A stretch of DNA of 28,766 bases from CAZATK01 sp964488085 (GCA_964488085.1 CAZATK010000006.1:1-28766), one strand, 5' to 3'. Counted from the first letter of the stretch, positions 7,880 to 15,605 are shown. Notes: a model not told the origin generated them from the sequence alone. A program made the numbers and translations.

Positions 7880-8696
7880 ATGGATATTTGTTAGTTTAGC
7901 GATCTTTGGCACATTACAATCTTTTATTGGTTTAATTCAGTTTATTTTTCATAAAAGTTTAGGTCTGTATTTTTTAGGTGAATCTTTTTTGAGTCCTCTT
8001 AATAAAGATTTAGCTCGAGTTTTTGTTGACGGGGGACGGTTGTTAAGGGCCTACGGAACATTTCCTCATCCGAACATTCTGGCAGCATTTTTAATTTTGA
8101 GCTTATTAAGCATTTACTTTTTTTACAATAAAAATCTCTTATCTCTATTCGTTGCCGCGATATTTATAAATTGGTTGGGATTAATTTTAACTTTTTCCCG
8201 GGCCGGTTGGATTATTGGAATAATAGTAAGCGCGCTCTTTCTTCTAATTAACTATAATAAAGATTTATTTTTGATTATTTTTTTAACACTCATAACCTTG
8301 AGCTTGATATTTTCTTGGGTAATCCTTCCCCGCATTAATTTTAGTTATCAAGATTTTTCCATACAAAATCGTTTAAGTGATTATCAATTTGCTTGGGAAA
8401 GGGTGAAAGAAAAACCATGGACTGGCCACGGTCTGACATTGGCAATGGGCGAGCGTCCTATTCATAATTTATATTTAACTATTGCCGTTGAAATAGGTCT
8501 GGCTGGATTAATACTATTTCTAATTTTTATAGGTTATATGTTTATTTTGAATAGTTTGCCTATTTTAAAACTAATGCTTTTATCATTAGTTTTATTCGGT
8601 TTATTCGATCACTTCTTATGGACATTGCGTCCGGGCTTGATAATGTTTTGGTTGGTTTCGGGGCTGACGCTCACCAACCGTGTTTGGCGCAAATAG
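7863..8696 (+). CDS. O-antigen ligase-like membrane protein (Wzy_C type), short at the N-terminus
   Basis: 277 residues and about seven or eight transmembrane segments. Signature stretches are GRLLRAYGTFPHPNILAAFL, LILTFSRAGWIIGI, ERVKEKPWTGHGLTLAMG and HNLYLTIAVEIGLAGLILFL, which match the Wzy_C/WaaL family. These enzymes transfer lipid-linked glycans, or polymerise them, on the outer face of the membrane. Family members usually have 400 or more residues and 10-12 segments; the first part, about 100-150 residues and four segments, is missing. The start overlaps the MgtC-like gene by 17 nt. It may be a reduced version or a degraded one. The 3' end overlaps the convergent glutamate dehydrogenase gene by 26 nt. 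Confidence 0.8.
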   Translation: MVTVNKWIFVSLAIFGTLQSFIGLIQFIFHKSLGLYFLGESFLSPLNKDLARVFVDGGRLLRAYGTFPHPNILAAFLILSLLSIYFFYNKNLLSLFVAAIFINWLGLILTFSRAGWIIGIIVSALFLLINYNKDLFLIIFLTLITLSLIFSWVILPRINFSYQDFSIQNRLSDYQFAWERVKEKPWTGHGLTLAMGERPIHNLYLTIAVEIGLAGLILFLIFIGYMFILNSLPILKLMLLSLVLFGLFDHFLWTLRPGLIMFWLVSGLTLTNRVWRK

Positions 8697-9960
8697 CGTC
8701 ATTTAGATATTGAATTGACCAAATATAAGCGCCCGTTCGTAGATCGGTGCGATATTCCCGCGCTGTTTTTACAACGCCTTCTGTGCCGGTACGCATATAT
8801 TTTTCTAATTGTTCAAATACGGTTTTTTTGTCATATTGCGCTCCTTCAATATCTTGTTGCCATTCAAAATAAGACACGGTGACACCGCCGGCATTGGCTA
8901 ATAAGTCAGGCACTATGACAATGCCCCTCTTAGCAAAAATATCTTCAGCTGTCTGAAAACAAGGGCCGTTTGCACCTTCAATGATTAGTTTAGCGTCTGT
9001 AGTTTTGGCCCAATCATTATTAATAGAATTTTCTTTGGCGCACGGAACATCTATTTCGTGTGGTTGGCGTAATAAATTTTCAAAAGTAGTTTCATGAGCG
9101 TTGGGAAATCCAACAATGGTTTTATTTTTATTAACATAACTATAAAGTTCTTCCATATTGATGCCGTTAACATTGTAAATTGTGGCGTTAGTTTCAGCGA
9201 CGCCAACAATTTTAATTCCGAATTGACTGGCATACAAACCAAAATTAGAGCCCACATTGCCAAAGCCGTGAATTATTGCTCGGGGATGATTAGCGTTAAT
9301 TACCGCTTCTGGCAAAGCCCTCAGTTCTTTCAGAGTTCTATAAACATATAACATGCCCAGTCCAGTTGCTTCTTTGCGTCCCGGACAACCTCCGCCTCCC
9401 CTGCTTAGTGGCTTGCCCGTAACTACAGCCCCAGACCCAGAAATGGGGTGAGATTTGCAATAACGAGTGCTGATAAGTCTCATTATTTCCTCATTAGTCC
9501 CATAGTCGGGTGCTGGCACATCTATTGTTGGTCCTATTGCATCTCCCATTTCATCTACAAACTTTTCTACTATGCCCCTTATTTGCTCTTTAGAATAAGT
9601 TTTTGAATTAATTCCTATACCTCCTTTTGCGCCCCCAAAAGGCAAGCGTCGTTCCATATCTGGTCCCACAACAGCGCATTTTAAAGTCATTTCCACCGCC
9701 AATGCTTTAATAGTATTTAAATCTCCACCGGTATCTTTATCAAAACGCAAGCCACCTTTATAAGGACGATGGCCAGTTGCGTAAGGATTTACATGGTGAA
9801 CACGATAAGCAGTAAAATGCTGTTTGCCAACTCGGATTCTCATTTCTAAAACTCTAGAAAAAGTTTTTAATTCTTTTATAACGTAGGGTTTTAGTTGAAG
9901 TATTTTAGCGGCTTCATCAATTCGCTTAAAGACACTTTCTAAATAATGCCTTCCGTCCAT
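8671..9960 (-). CDS. gdhA: Glutamate dehydrogenase (Glu/Leu/Phe/Val family)
   Basis: Catalyses reversible oxidative deamination of glutamate to 2-oxoglutarate and ammonia with NAD(P)+. The 429 residues match the usual length. Substrate-binding K68 is in PYKGGLRF, catalytic K112 in PFGGAKGGI, and D152 in VPAPDYGT. The Rossmann motif GFGNVG is at residues 232-237. Cofactor-domain motifs IEGANGP and PDLLANAGGVTVSYFEW are intact. The loop before EATG reads RGGGGCPGRK, a little longer than the common GGSxGR form. Leucine or another amino acid is possible as substrate, but the motif set favours glutamate. Its ATG sits 8 nt after a TATAAT box in a divergent promoter shared with the solute-binding protein gene. 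The last codons overlap the convergent ligase gene. Confidence 0.93.
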   Translation of the reverse strand: MDGRHYLESVFKRIDEAAKILQLKPYVIKELKTFSRVLEMRIRVGKQHFTAYRVHHVNPYATGHRPYKGGLRFDKDTGGDLNTIKALAVEMTLKCAVVGPDMERRLPFGGAKGGIGINSKTYSKEQIRGIVEKFVDEMGDAIGPTIDVPAPDYGTNEEIMRLISTRYCKSHPISGSGAVVTGKPLSRGGGGCPGRKEATGLGMLYVYRTLKELRALPEAVINANHPRAIIHGFGNVGSNFGLYASQFGIKIVGVAETNATIYNVNGINMEELYSYVNKNKTIVGFPNAHETTFENLLRQPHEIDVPCAKENSINNDWAKTTDAKLIIEGANGPCFQTAEDIFAKRGIVIVPDLLANAGGVTVSYFEWQQDIEGAQYDKKTVFEQLEKYMRTGTEGVVKTAREYRTDLRTGAYIWSIQYLNDAICAKHGW

Positions 9961-9968
9961 TTGCTACA

Positions 9969-9996
9969 ATTATAATGTCTTCCTTGCAATAAGCAA
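9969..9996 (-). promoter_or_regulatory. Promoter of glutamate dehydrogenase gene
   Basis: On the minus strand TTGCTT (9996-9991), 16-nt spacer, TATAAT (9974-9969). The -10 box ends 8 nt before the ATG, so the mRNA should be leaderless or nearly so. The -35 box lies next to that of the opposite promoter. Confidence 0.65.
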
Positions 9997-10012
9997 TGGT
10001 TTTCAATAAAAT
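9984..10012 (+). promoter_or_regulatory. Promoter of the solute-binding protein gene
   Basis: TTGCAA (9984-9989), 17-nt spacer, TAAAAT (10007-10012), with the ATG 9 nt further at 10022. Spacing and boxes are close to the sigma-70 consensus, and a leaderless or nearly leaderless transcript is predicted. The two divergent -35 boxes are separated by a single base. Confidence 0.65.
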
Positions 10013-10021
10013 CCTTATCAT

Positions 10022-11164
10022 ATGACTAAATACCTTATTGGTGTTTTTTTGTTGCTCGCGGTTATCGTGGGAATATATTATTTTTTCGAACTTTCCCCTT
10101 CTTACTTAGAAGACAAAAAATCTCAATCGGAGCCCATTAGAATTGGTTTTATTGGCTCTTTAAGTAGTGATTCTGTTTCTTACGGCGCTTTTATTAAAAA
10201 TTCAATTGATTTAGCCGTTAAGGATTTAAGAACTCAAGGAAGATTAATTGATATTGTTTATGAAGATAGCAAATGCGATGGCGAAACTGCTCGCGCCGCG
10301 ATTACAAAACTTATTAATGTAGATAAAATAAAAATTATTATTGGCGGTGTTTGTAATGGGGAAACTTTAGCAATGTCCGAAATTGCGGAAAAAAATCGAG
10401 TTGTTCTTTTCTCCCCATCTGCTTCAAGTCCCGATCTTACTAATGCCGGAACTTTTATTTTCAGAAATATTCCCTCCGATTCTTACGGTGGTTATGTATT
10501 AGGGGAAATTTTAGGTAATCAATATAAGGATTTGGCTATTATTTCAGAGAGTACTGAACACACTCAGGCATTAAGACGTTCTTTTTTAGAAAAGATTTCC
10601 AAATCCGATATCCAAGTATCTGTAGACGAGATTTTTTCTCCCGATACAAAAGATTTTCGTCCAATTTTTTCCAAAATAAAAAACTCTAAAGCCGAAGCTA
10701 TTATAATAAATTCTCAGACAGAACAATCAGGCGGTCTTTTAGTGAAGGGAATAAGAGGGGCAAAGATCATTCTGCCGATGTTTGCTCATATGATTCCCAA
10801 TGGGCCAAAATTTTTAGAAATTGCTGGTAAGTCGTCAGAGGGCATTGTTTTTACCGATTTGCCCAATATTAATCGTGATAATATTAGGGTTCAAGCATTT
10901 TTAGAAGATTACAAAAAAACATTTGGCAATGTTAGCGGTTCCGAGTTTTATATGGCTGCCTCTTATGATGCCGTAAATATTTTAGTTCAGGCCATTGAAA
11001 AAGTTAATTATGATTATATAAAAGTTAGAGATTATCTATATAATATGGCAGAATACGATGGCTTATTGGGAAAATATTCTTTTGATTTGAATGGCGATGT
11101 GGTTGGGGTGAATTTAATTTTAAAACAGATTAAGGATGGTAAGATAGAGGATAAAAATATATAA
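10022..11164 (+). CDS. Type 1 periplasmic-binding-fold solute receptor (LivK-like)
   Basis: 380 residues. An N-terminal hydrophobic segment (YLIGVFLLLAVIVGIYYFF) has no cysteine lipobox and probably remains as a membrane anchor. The rest resembles branched-chain amino acid receptors of ABC importers: IRIGFIGSLSSDSVSYGAFIKNSIDLAV at the start, then IDIVYEDSKCDGETARAAITKLI, IIIGGVCNGETLAMSEIAEKNRVVLFSPSASSPDLT, and SGSEFYMAASYDAVNILVQAIEKV near the C-terminus. These are the usual two lobes of the fold. No permease or ATPase gene of such a transporter is nearby, so it may work with a distant transporter or act as a sensor. The ligand is unknown. Nothing resembling a Shine-Dalgarno sequence precedes the start. 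Confidence 0.85.
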   Translation: MTKYLIGVFLLLAVIVGIYYFFELSPSYLEDKKSQSEPIRIGFIGSLSSDSVSYGAFIKNSIDLAVKDLRTQGRLIDIVYEDSKCDGETARAAITKLINVDKIKIIIGGVCNGETLAMSEIAEKNRVVLFSPSASSPDLTNAGTFIFRNIPSDSYGGYVLGEILGNQYKDLAIISESTEHTQALRRSFLEKISKSDIQVSVDEIFSPDTKDFRPIFSKIKNSKAEAIIINSQTEQSGGLLVKGIRGAKIILPMFAHMIPNGPKFLEIAGKSSEGIVFTDLPNINRDNIRVQAFLEDYKKTFGNVSGSEFYMAASYDAVNILVQAIEKVNYDYIKVRDYLYNMAEYDGLLGKYSFDLNGDVVGVNLILKQIKDGKIEDKNI

Positions 11165-11172
11165 TTTAATTA

Positions 11173-11610
11173 ATGGTTTTCAGGTTTCTTGTTTATCTTT
11201 TAGTGATTTCTTTTTTGTTAAATTTTGTTTGGGAAATTTCTCAAATGACTTTTTATAAATTTGAAGGACTAGGAGACATTTCTAATTATTTAAAATTTAT
11301 TGAAGTTCATTGGATTGTTTCTTTTAAAGACGCCCTTATAGTTATTGGTTTGTATTTATTAACTGGAATATTAATGAGAAATATGTATTGGGGAAGAAAA
11401 ATAAGTAATAAAAAATTGGCGATATTATTGGTTTTGGGGGGATTGTGGGCAATATTAGTGGAGTATCACGCAATTAATAATAATCGTTGGGCTTATTCAA
11501 GTTTGATGCCGATTTTGCCCCTATTGAATGTCGGTCTTCTGCCAGTTTTACAGATGATGATCTTGCCTTTATTGTCTATACTTTTGACACGAAATCAGCT
11601 TAAAAGTTAG
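11173..11610 (+). CDS. Conserved membrane protein of unknown function
   Basis: 145 residues with about four transmembrane segments. Visible conserved-looking elements are FVWEISQMTFYKF after the first segment, HWIVSFKDALIVIGLYLL, and NRWAYSSLMPILPLLNVGLLPVLQMMILPLL near the end, where Trp, Tyr and Pro are spaced as in a small family of hypothetical membrane proteins I have seen in other bacteria; I cannot name it. It starts 8 nt after the solute-binding protein gene and is probably in its operon. No catalytic motif is evident. Confidence 0.7.
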   Translation: MVFRFLVYLLVISFLLNFVWEISQMTFYKFEGLGDISNYLKFIEVHWIVSFKDALIVIGLYLLTGILMRNMYWGRKISNKKLAILLVLGGLWAILVEYHAINNNRWAYSSLMPILPLLNVGLLPVLQMMILPLLSILLTRNQLKS

Positions 11611-11618
11611 TTTTATTT

Positions 11619-12239
11619 ATGCGCCTTATCTTAACTTATGTATTTGGAAAATCTTTTTACCGTATCTTTGCCCTTTTGCGTCTTAATTTTTTAATAAAAA
11701 AAGATTTAAACTATTTAAAATTATCTATGAATGTTTGGGAAAGATTTTTTGTTCGTTTAATTTCCTATCTTTTTTATGGATTGTTAATCACCATATCTTT
11801 AATGTGGATTTTTTCCGAGATAATATGGATGAGAATTGTGGGAATTGCTTTGGCTTTATTTTTGATAGACAGATTGTGGTGGCTTAAGAAGGAGTCGGCT
11901 TCCGTTTGGTCAATATTAGAATACGCCCTAGATCGAACGACTTTGTTTGGTGGTAATTTTTATTTATGGATTGCGGAAAGATCTTTAGGTTATGATGAGG
12001 TGAAAGATTTGTTATTGTTAAAAAAAGCTGCTTACAAAAAAATTAAAAAAGAAATTAAAGAAGAATTAAATAAAACCCTGAATGTTAGACCTTTAAAAAA
12101 AGATCTGTTGGCATCAGCGCAAGATTTATTAGGAAACGGTTTTAATGTGTCTCCTGATTTATTATTTTCTCGTTTAATAGAAAAGAGTAAAGATGTTAAA
12201 ATTATTGTAGATAATGCTGAAATACCTTTCAAATCTTAA
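11619..12239 (+). CDS. Hypothetical membrane protein with charged helical C-terminal part
   Basis: I do not recognise this gene with confidence. 206 residues: one or two transmembrane segments at about 48-85 (LISYLFYGLLITISLMWIF and IVGIALALFLID), then a soluble helical part rich in Lys and Glu, including KKAAYKKIKKEIKEELNKTL. The pattern 'YALDRTTLFGGNFYLWIAERSLGYDEVKDLL ... KKDLLASAQDLLGN...SPDLLFSRLIEKS' vaguely recalls the N-terminal substrate-binding repeats of Clp/Hsp100 proteins, some of which are membrane-anchored in CPR bacteria, but no ATPase domain follows. The 3' end overlaps the MFS-like gene by 26 nt. Confidence 0.55.
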   Translation: MRLILTYVFGKSFYRIFALLRLNFLIKKDLNYLKLSMNVWERFFVRLISYLFYGLLITISLMWIFSEIIWMRIVGIALALFLIDRLWWLKKESASVWSILEYALDRTTLFGGNFYLWIAERSLGYDEVKDLLLLKKAAYKKIKKEIKEELNKTLNVRPLKKDLLASAQDLLGNGFNVSPDLLFSRLIEKSKDVKIIVDNAEIPFKS

Positions 12240-12873
12240 AGTTAATAAGATTATACAAAAACTTATTTTAGTTGATCTGACCGTTATGAGCGGATGGAGT
12301 TTAATTGATCCTGTTTTCGCTATTTTTATTATTGATAGAATTCAGGGGGCAACTGTTATTACTATTGGATTTGCCGCAGCCATTTACTGGTTTACTAAAT
12401 CAATACTTCAAGTTCCTGTGGCTTTAGTTTTAGATAAAATTAGGGGAGAAAAAGACGATCATTTGGTTCTAGTTTTGGGCTTAACGTTATCTAGTTTAAC
12501 TGCTATTGGTTTGATTTTTATTACCCAAATATGGCAGTTGTATTTAATTAAATTATTGCAGGCCATGGCCTTCTCTCTTTTTATTCCCTCCTGGTATAGT
12601 CTTTTTTCTCGTCATTTAGATGGAGATCATCGTTCGTTTGAATTTACTCTAGATAGCACTATAGCGGGATTTGCCGCTGGTTTAACAGGATTATTGAGCG
12701 GTATTTTAGTGCAATGGTTTGGATTTGTAGTGATATTTTTTATAGCGGCAGTATTGAGCTTATTGGCGGCAATAATTATTGTTTTAGTGCCGGAAATTGC
12801 TTTCCCTCCCCATAATTCTAAAAGAGGAGAACGTGTGATTGGCGAACATACGCCTAAGAGCATTATTAAATAA
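12214..12873 (+). CDS. Half-size major facilitator superfamily protein
   Basis: 219 residues with about six transmembrane segments, half the usual 12. The first segment contains GWSLIDPVFAIFII, and the second and third flank YWFTKSILQVPVALVLDKIRGEKDD, which matches the position and charge of MFS motif A (G-x-x-x-D-R/K). LLQAMAFSLFIPSWYSLFSRHL and STIAGFAAGLTGLLSGILVQWFG fit segments four to six. Either two copies dimerise into a full transporter, or the protein has another role. The reading frame is clean up to its stop, so this is not an obvious frameshift. The substrate is unknown. The start overlaps the preceding gene and the stop lies 16 nt before polX. Confidence 0.75.
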   Translation: MLKYLSNLKVNKIIQKLILVDLTVMSGWSLIDPVFAIFIIDRIQGATVITIGFAAAIYWFTKSILQVPVALVLDKIRGEKDDHLVLVLGLTLSSLTAIGLIFITQIWQLYLIKLLQAMAFSLFIPSWYSLFSRHLDGDHRSFEFTLDSTIAGFAAGLTGLLSGILVQWFGFVVIFFIAAVLSLLAAIIIVLVPEIAFPPHNSKRGERVIGEHTPKSIIK

Positions 12874-12889
12874 CCCTCGAGTTTTTAAT

Positions 12890-14641
12890 ATGGAGAATAG
12901 TGAGATTGAGAAAATTTTACGGGAAATAGGTGAATATCTTGAAATGCAGGGCGAATCATTTTTTAAAATCCGAGCTTATGAAAAAGCGGCGGATGTTATC
13001 GGTTCGTTATCGGAAAAGATAAGCGACACTTATAAAAAAGGAGGCAAAGAGTCTTTGGAAAAAATTTCCGGTATAGGAGTTTCTATTGCGGAAAAAATTG
13101 AAGAATTAATAAAGACCGGCCATTTAAAATATTACGAACAATTAAAAAAAGAAATACCCGTTAATTTGTCAGAACTAAGCCAAATTCAAGGCCTTGGGTC
13201 AAAAAGTATTTATAAATTATATAAAGAGTTAGGCATTACTAACCTTAAGGAATTAGAAGAGGCGGTAAAAAAGGGTAAGATAAGAAATTTAGAAGGATTT
13301 GGAGAAAAGAGCGAAATTAATATTTCTAAGGGATTGGAATTTATAAAAAAATCGGGCTCTAGATTTATTTTGGGAGAGGTAATGCCTCTAATAAAAAAAA
13401 TAGAACATCGCTTAAAAAAAATAAAGGAAGTTGAAGATATAGTAATTGCAGGTTCGGTTCGGCGCAAAAAAGAAACAATTGGAGATGTAGATATTTTAGT
13501 TACATCGGACAATCCTAAATCAATAATGGATTTTTTTACTTCTATGCCAGAGGTTGGAATAGTTTATGCTCATGGCGATACTAAATCAGCCATAAAATTA
13601 AAAAATGGTTTAGATGTGGATTTGCGAGTGGTGCCCAAAGAATCTTATGGAGCGGCTCTAAATTATTTTACAGGATCAAAAGAGCATAATATTGCTTTGC
13701 GTCAAATCGCTGTAAAAAAAGGATATAAACTGAACGAGTACGGATTATTCTCCGCCAAAGGTGGAGGTAAAAAAATGATGATTGGCAAAACAGAGCAGGA
13801 ATTATATAAAGCATTGGGTTTAGATTATATAGAGCCAGAATTAAGAGAGATGACGGGGGAAGTGGAAGCCGCTGAAAGGGGAAAGTTGCCGCAATTAATC
13901 CAATATGGAGATTTAAAAGGCGATTTGCAAGTGCAGAGCGATTGGTCTGATGGGGCTGATTCTATTGAGGACATGGCCCAAGCCGCTATAGAGGCAGGTT
14001 TAGAATATATGGTGATTACAGACCATACTCATAGATTGGCAATGGCTCATGGACTGGATTCGGAAAGAATTTTAAAACAGATGAAAGAAATTGATGAGCT
14101 AAATTCGAAATTAAAAATTCGAAATTCAAAATTTAGAATTTTGAAGGGTAGTGAATGTGATATTTTAAAAGACGGCAGTATGGATTTGCCTAACGAGATT
14201 TTGGCTCAATTAGACGTGGTGGGGGGCTCCATCCATTCTTATTTCAATCTATCTAAAGAAGAACAAACGAAGAGATTGCAAAAGGCGATGAGCAATCCGC
14301 ATGTGGACATTATTTTTCATCCAACGGGAAGACGAATCAACAAACGACCTGCTTACGAGCTTGATATGGAGGCGATTATAAAAACCGCTAAAGAAACTAA
14401 AACTATTTTGGAGATCGATGCTTTTCCTGACCGTTTAGATCTGAAAGATGATCATATCAGGCAATGTGTTAAGGGGGGTGTCAAATTATCAATTGATTCT
14501 GACAGCCATTCCGCATCTCACTTTTCTGTGTTAGAGTATGGCATTGCTCAAGCTAGGCGTGGTTGGGCTGAAAAGAAGGATATTATTAATACTTGGCCGT
14601 TAGAAAAGATGCTTAGTATGCTTAAAAATGGAGGAAAATAA
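12890..14641 (+). CDS. polX: Family X DNA polymerase with PHP domain (PolX)
   Basis: Gap-filling repair polymerase. I start at ATG 12890 rather than TTG 12839, because MENSEIEKILREIGEYLEMQG fits the family N-terminus and the earlier start would overlap the previous gene; 583 residues. Order: 8-kDa-like domain with helix-hairpin-helices (KISGIGVSIAEKI about 58-70; IQGLGSKSIYKLY), the nucleotidyltransferase core with GS (188-189), D199/D201 in IGDVDILV and D244 in LDVDLRVV, then a PHP phosphoesterase domain from about 344. In the PHP domain the first metal motif HxH is Q347-V-Q349, while H379, E422, H449, H477, D538 and H540 are kept, so the 3'-5' exonuclease may be altered. Residues 404-417 are an AT-rich repeat insert. 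Confidence 0.93.
   Translation: MENSEIEKILREIGEYLEMQGESFFKIRAYEKAADVIGSLSEKISDTYKKGGKESLEKISGIGVSIAEKIEELIKTGHLKYYEQLKKEIPVNLSELSQIQGLGSKSIYKLYKELGITNLKELEEAVKKGKIRNLEGFGEKSEINISKGLEFIKKSGSRFILGEVMPLIKKIEHRLKKIKEVEDIVIAGSVRRKKETIGDVDILVTSDNPKSIMDFFTSMPEVGIVYAHGDTKSAIKLKNGLDVDLRVVPKESYGAALNYFTGSKEHNIALRQIAVKKGYKLNEYGLFSAKGGGKKMMIGKTEQELYKALGLDYIEPELREMTGEVEAAERGKLPQLIQYGDLKGDLQVQSDWSDGADSIEDMAQAAIEAGLEYMVITDHTHRLAMAHGLDSERILKQMKEIDELNSKLKIRNSKFRILKGSECDILKDGSMDLPNEILAQLDVVGGSIHSYFNLSKEEQTKRLQKAMSNPHVDIIFHPTGRRINKRPAYELDMEAIIKTAKETKTILEIDAFPDRLDLKDDHIRQCVKGGVKLSIDSDSHSASHFSVLEYGIAQARRGWAEKKDIINTWPLEKMLSMLKNGGK
14101..14142. repeat. AT-rich AATTCGAAATT repeat inside polX
   Basis: Imperfect tandem copies of AAATTCGAAATT and related words encode NSKLKIRNSKFRIL in the PHP domain. 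The peptide IRNSKF is shared exactly with the insert in the murE-like gene, which supports a common repeat family. Confidence 0.6.
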
Positions 14642-15104
14642 AAGTTATACAAAAGTTATATCAGCAGGAATTATAATAGTTAGACAAACCCAACAAGGGC
14701 CCAGATTTTTGTTGCTTTATAGAGCAAAAGGCGTTTGGGATTTTCCGCGCGGACGAATGGAGGGCGATGAAAAAAGTTGGCAGACTGCTTTTAGAGAAGT
14801 AAGTGAAGAAACAGGATTAAAAAAATCTGACTTAGAGATGCAACAAAATTTTAAAGTTTATGAAAAGTTTCCGTATTCTCGGGGGAAAGAAAAGATTTTT
14901 AAGATAGTAATTTTTTATTTGGCAAAAACTGAAAAATCAGAAATCAAAATTTCTTCTGAGCACGAGGGCTATGGATGGTTCTCTTATCATGAAGCGCGAA
15001 GAATGTTGTCTCGATATAAGGTTAGAGTGGCGATTCTTAAAAGAGCCTTTTTTTATATTAAAGGACCGACTCCAGTTGTTGCGTCACCAGCGGTAGCTAC
15101 TTAA
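14628..15104 (+). CDS. Nudix hydrolase, Ap4A-hydrolase-like
   Basis: 158 residues. The full Nudix box is visible: G-x5-E-x7-REVSEETGL starting at GRMEGDEKSW. Upstream RFLLLYRAKGVWDFPRGRME resembles the diadenosine tetraphosphatase branch (NUDT2-like), where the 'W-x-F-P-K/R-G' motif precedes the box. Members hydrolyse nucleoside diphosphates linked to another group; bacterial relatives act on Ap4A or on 5'-capped RNA. The substrate is inferred from the branch only. The start overlaps the end of polX by 14 nt, so the two are translated together and both may serve nucleotide and DNA maintenance. The C-terminal tail (about ten residues, Pro- and Ala-rich) looks unstructured. Confidence 0.9.
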   Translation: MEENKSYTKVISAGIIIVRQTQQGPRFLLLYRAKGVWDFPRGRMEGDEKSWQTAFREVSEETGLKKSDLEMQQNFKVYEKFPYSRGKEKIFKIVIFYLAKTEKSEIKISSEHEGYGWFSYHEARRMLSRYKVRVAILKRAFFYIKGPTPVVASPAVAT

Positions 15105-15152
15105 AAAATTCTCCAACAGTTCACACTAGCTCCCCTAATTAAATAAAAAATC

Positions 15153-15209
15153 ATTTCATAATTTTTACCATATCTAGCCCGATCGAGCTAGATATGGTAA
15201 AAGTGAAAT
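15153..15209. repeat. Long inverted repeat between convergent Nudix and rplT genes
   Basis: Perfect 16-bp arms at 15163-15178 and 15187-15202 (TTTTACCATATCTAGC and its complement) with an 8-nt loop. A second 6-bp stem (15153-15158 with 15204-15209) lies outside. It may be a bidirectional terminator. On the minus strand a T-rich stretch follows only after about 13 nt, so termination is unproven. The rest of 15105-15246 shows no coding or RNA-gene signal. Confidence 0.7.
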
Positions 15210-15246
15210 ATTAAGGAGAGGAAGATCGGGGGCTTATAAATATTTT

Positions 15247-15591
15247 CTACTTAACTTGCGTGACTATTTTTTTAAAAACCTGCGGTTGATTTTCAGCTAA
15301 ATCAGCTAATATTTTTCTGTCTAATTTGATATTTTTATTTTTTAACAGAGAGATAAACTTGCTATAAGATAATCCTTCAGTCCGAACTGCGGCATTTATT
15401 TTAACTTGCCAGAGAGACCTGAAATCTCTTTTTCTTTCTTTCCGGCCTCTGAAAGAGTGAGACCATGCGTGAAGCAGGGCTTCTTTGGCAGCTCTCTCTT
15501 TGTGTTTTCTTCCCCAGCGAAAGCCCTTGGTGTACTTTAATATCTTTTTTCTTTTTTTAGTGGCAATCGTGCCTCTTTTTACTCTTGTCAT
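15247..15591 (-). CDS. rplT: 50S ribosomal protein L20
   Basis: L20 is an early assembly protein of the large subunit. 114 residues, usual length. Family blocks present: MTRVKRGTIATKKRKKILK, KGFRWGRKHKERAAKEALLHA, RKRDFRSLWQVKINAAVR, GLSYSKFISLL and LDRKILADLAENQPQVF. ATG start follows rpmI by 14 nt without a Shine-Dalgarno motif. It closes the infC-rpmI-rplT operon. In several bacteria L20 represses this operon by binding its mRNA; no obvious L20 site can be proved here. Downstream lies the long inverted repeat at 15153. Confidence 0.97.
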   Translation of the reverse strand: MTRVKRGTIATKKRKKILKYTKGFRWGRKHKERAAKEALLHAWSHSFRGRKERKRDFRSLWQVKINAAVRTEGLSYSKFISLLKNKNIKLDRKILADLAENQPQVFKKIVTQVK

Positions 15592-15605
15592 ATTTTTATT
15601 AAATC

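Noticed and set aside
12839..12889. polX start at TTG 12839
   Set aside because: It overlaps the MFS-like gene, and the PolX family N-terminus begins at ATG 12890.
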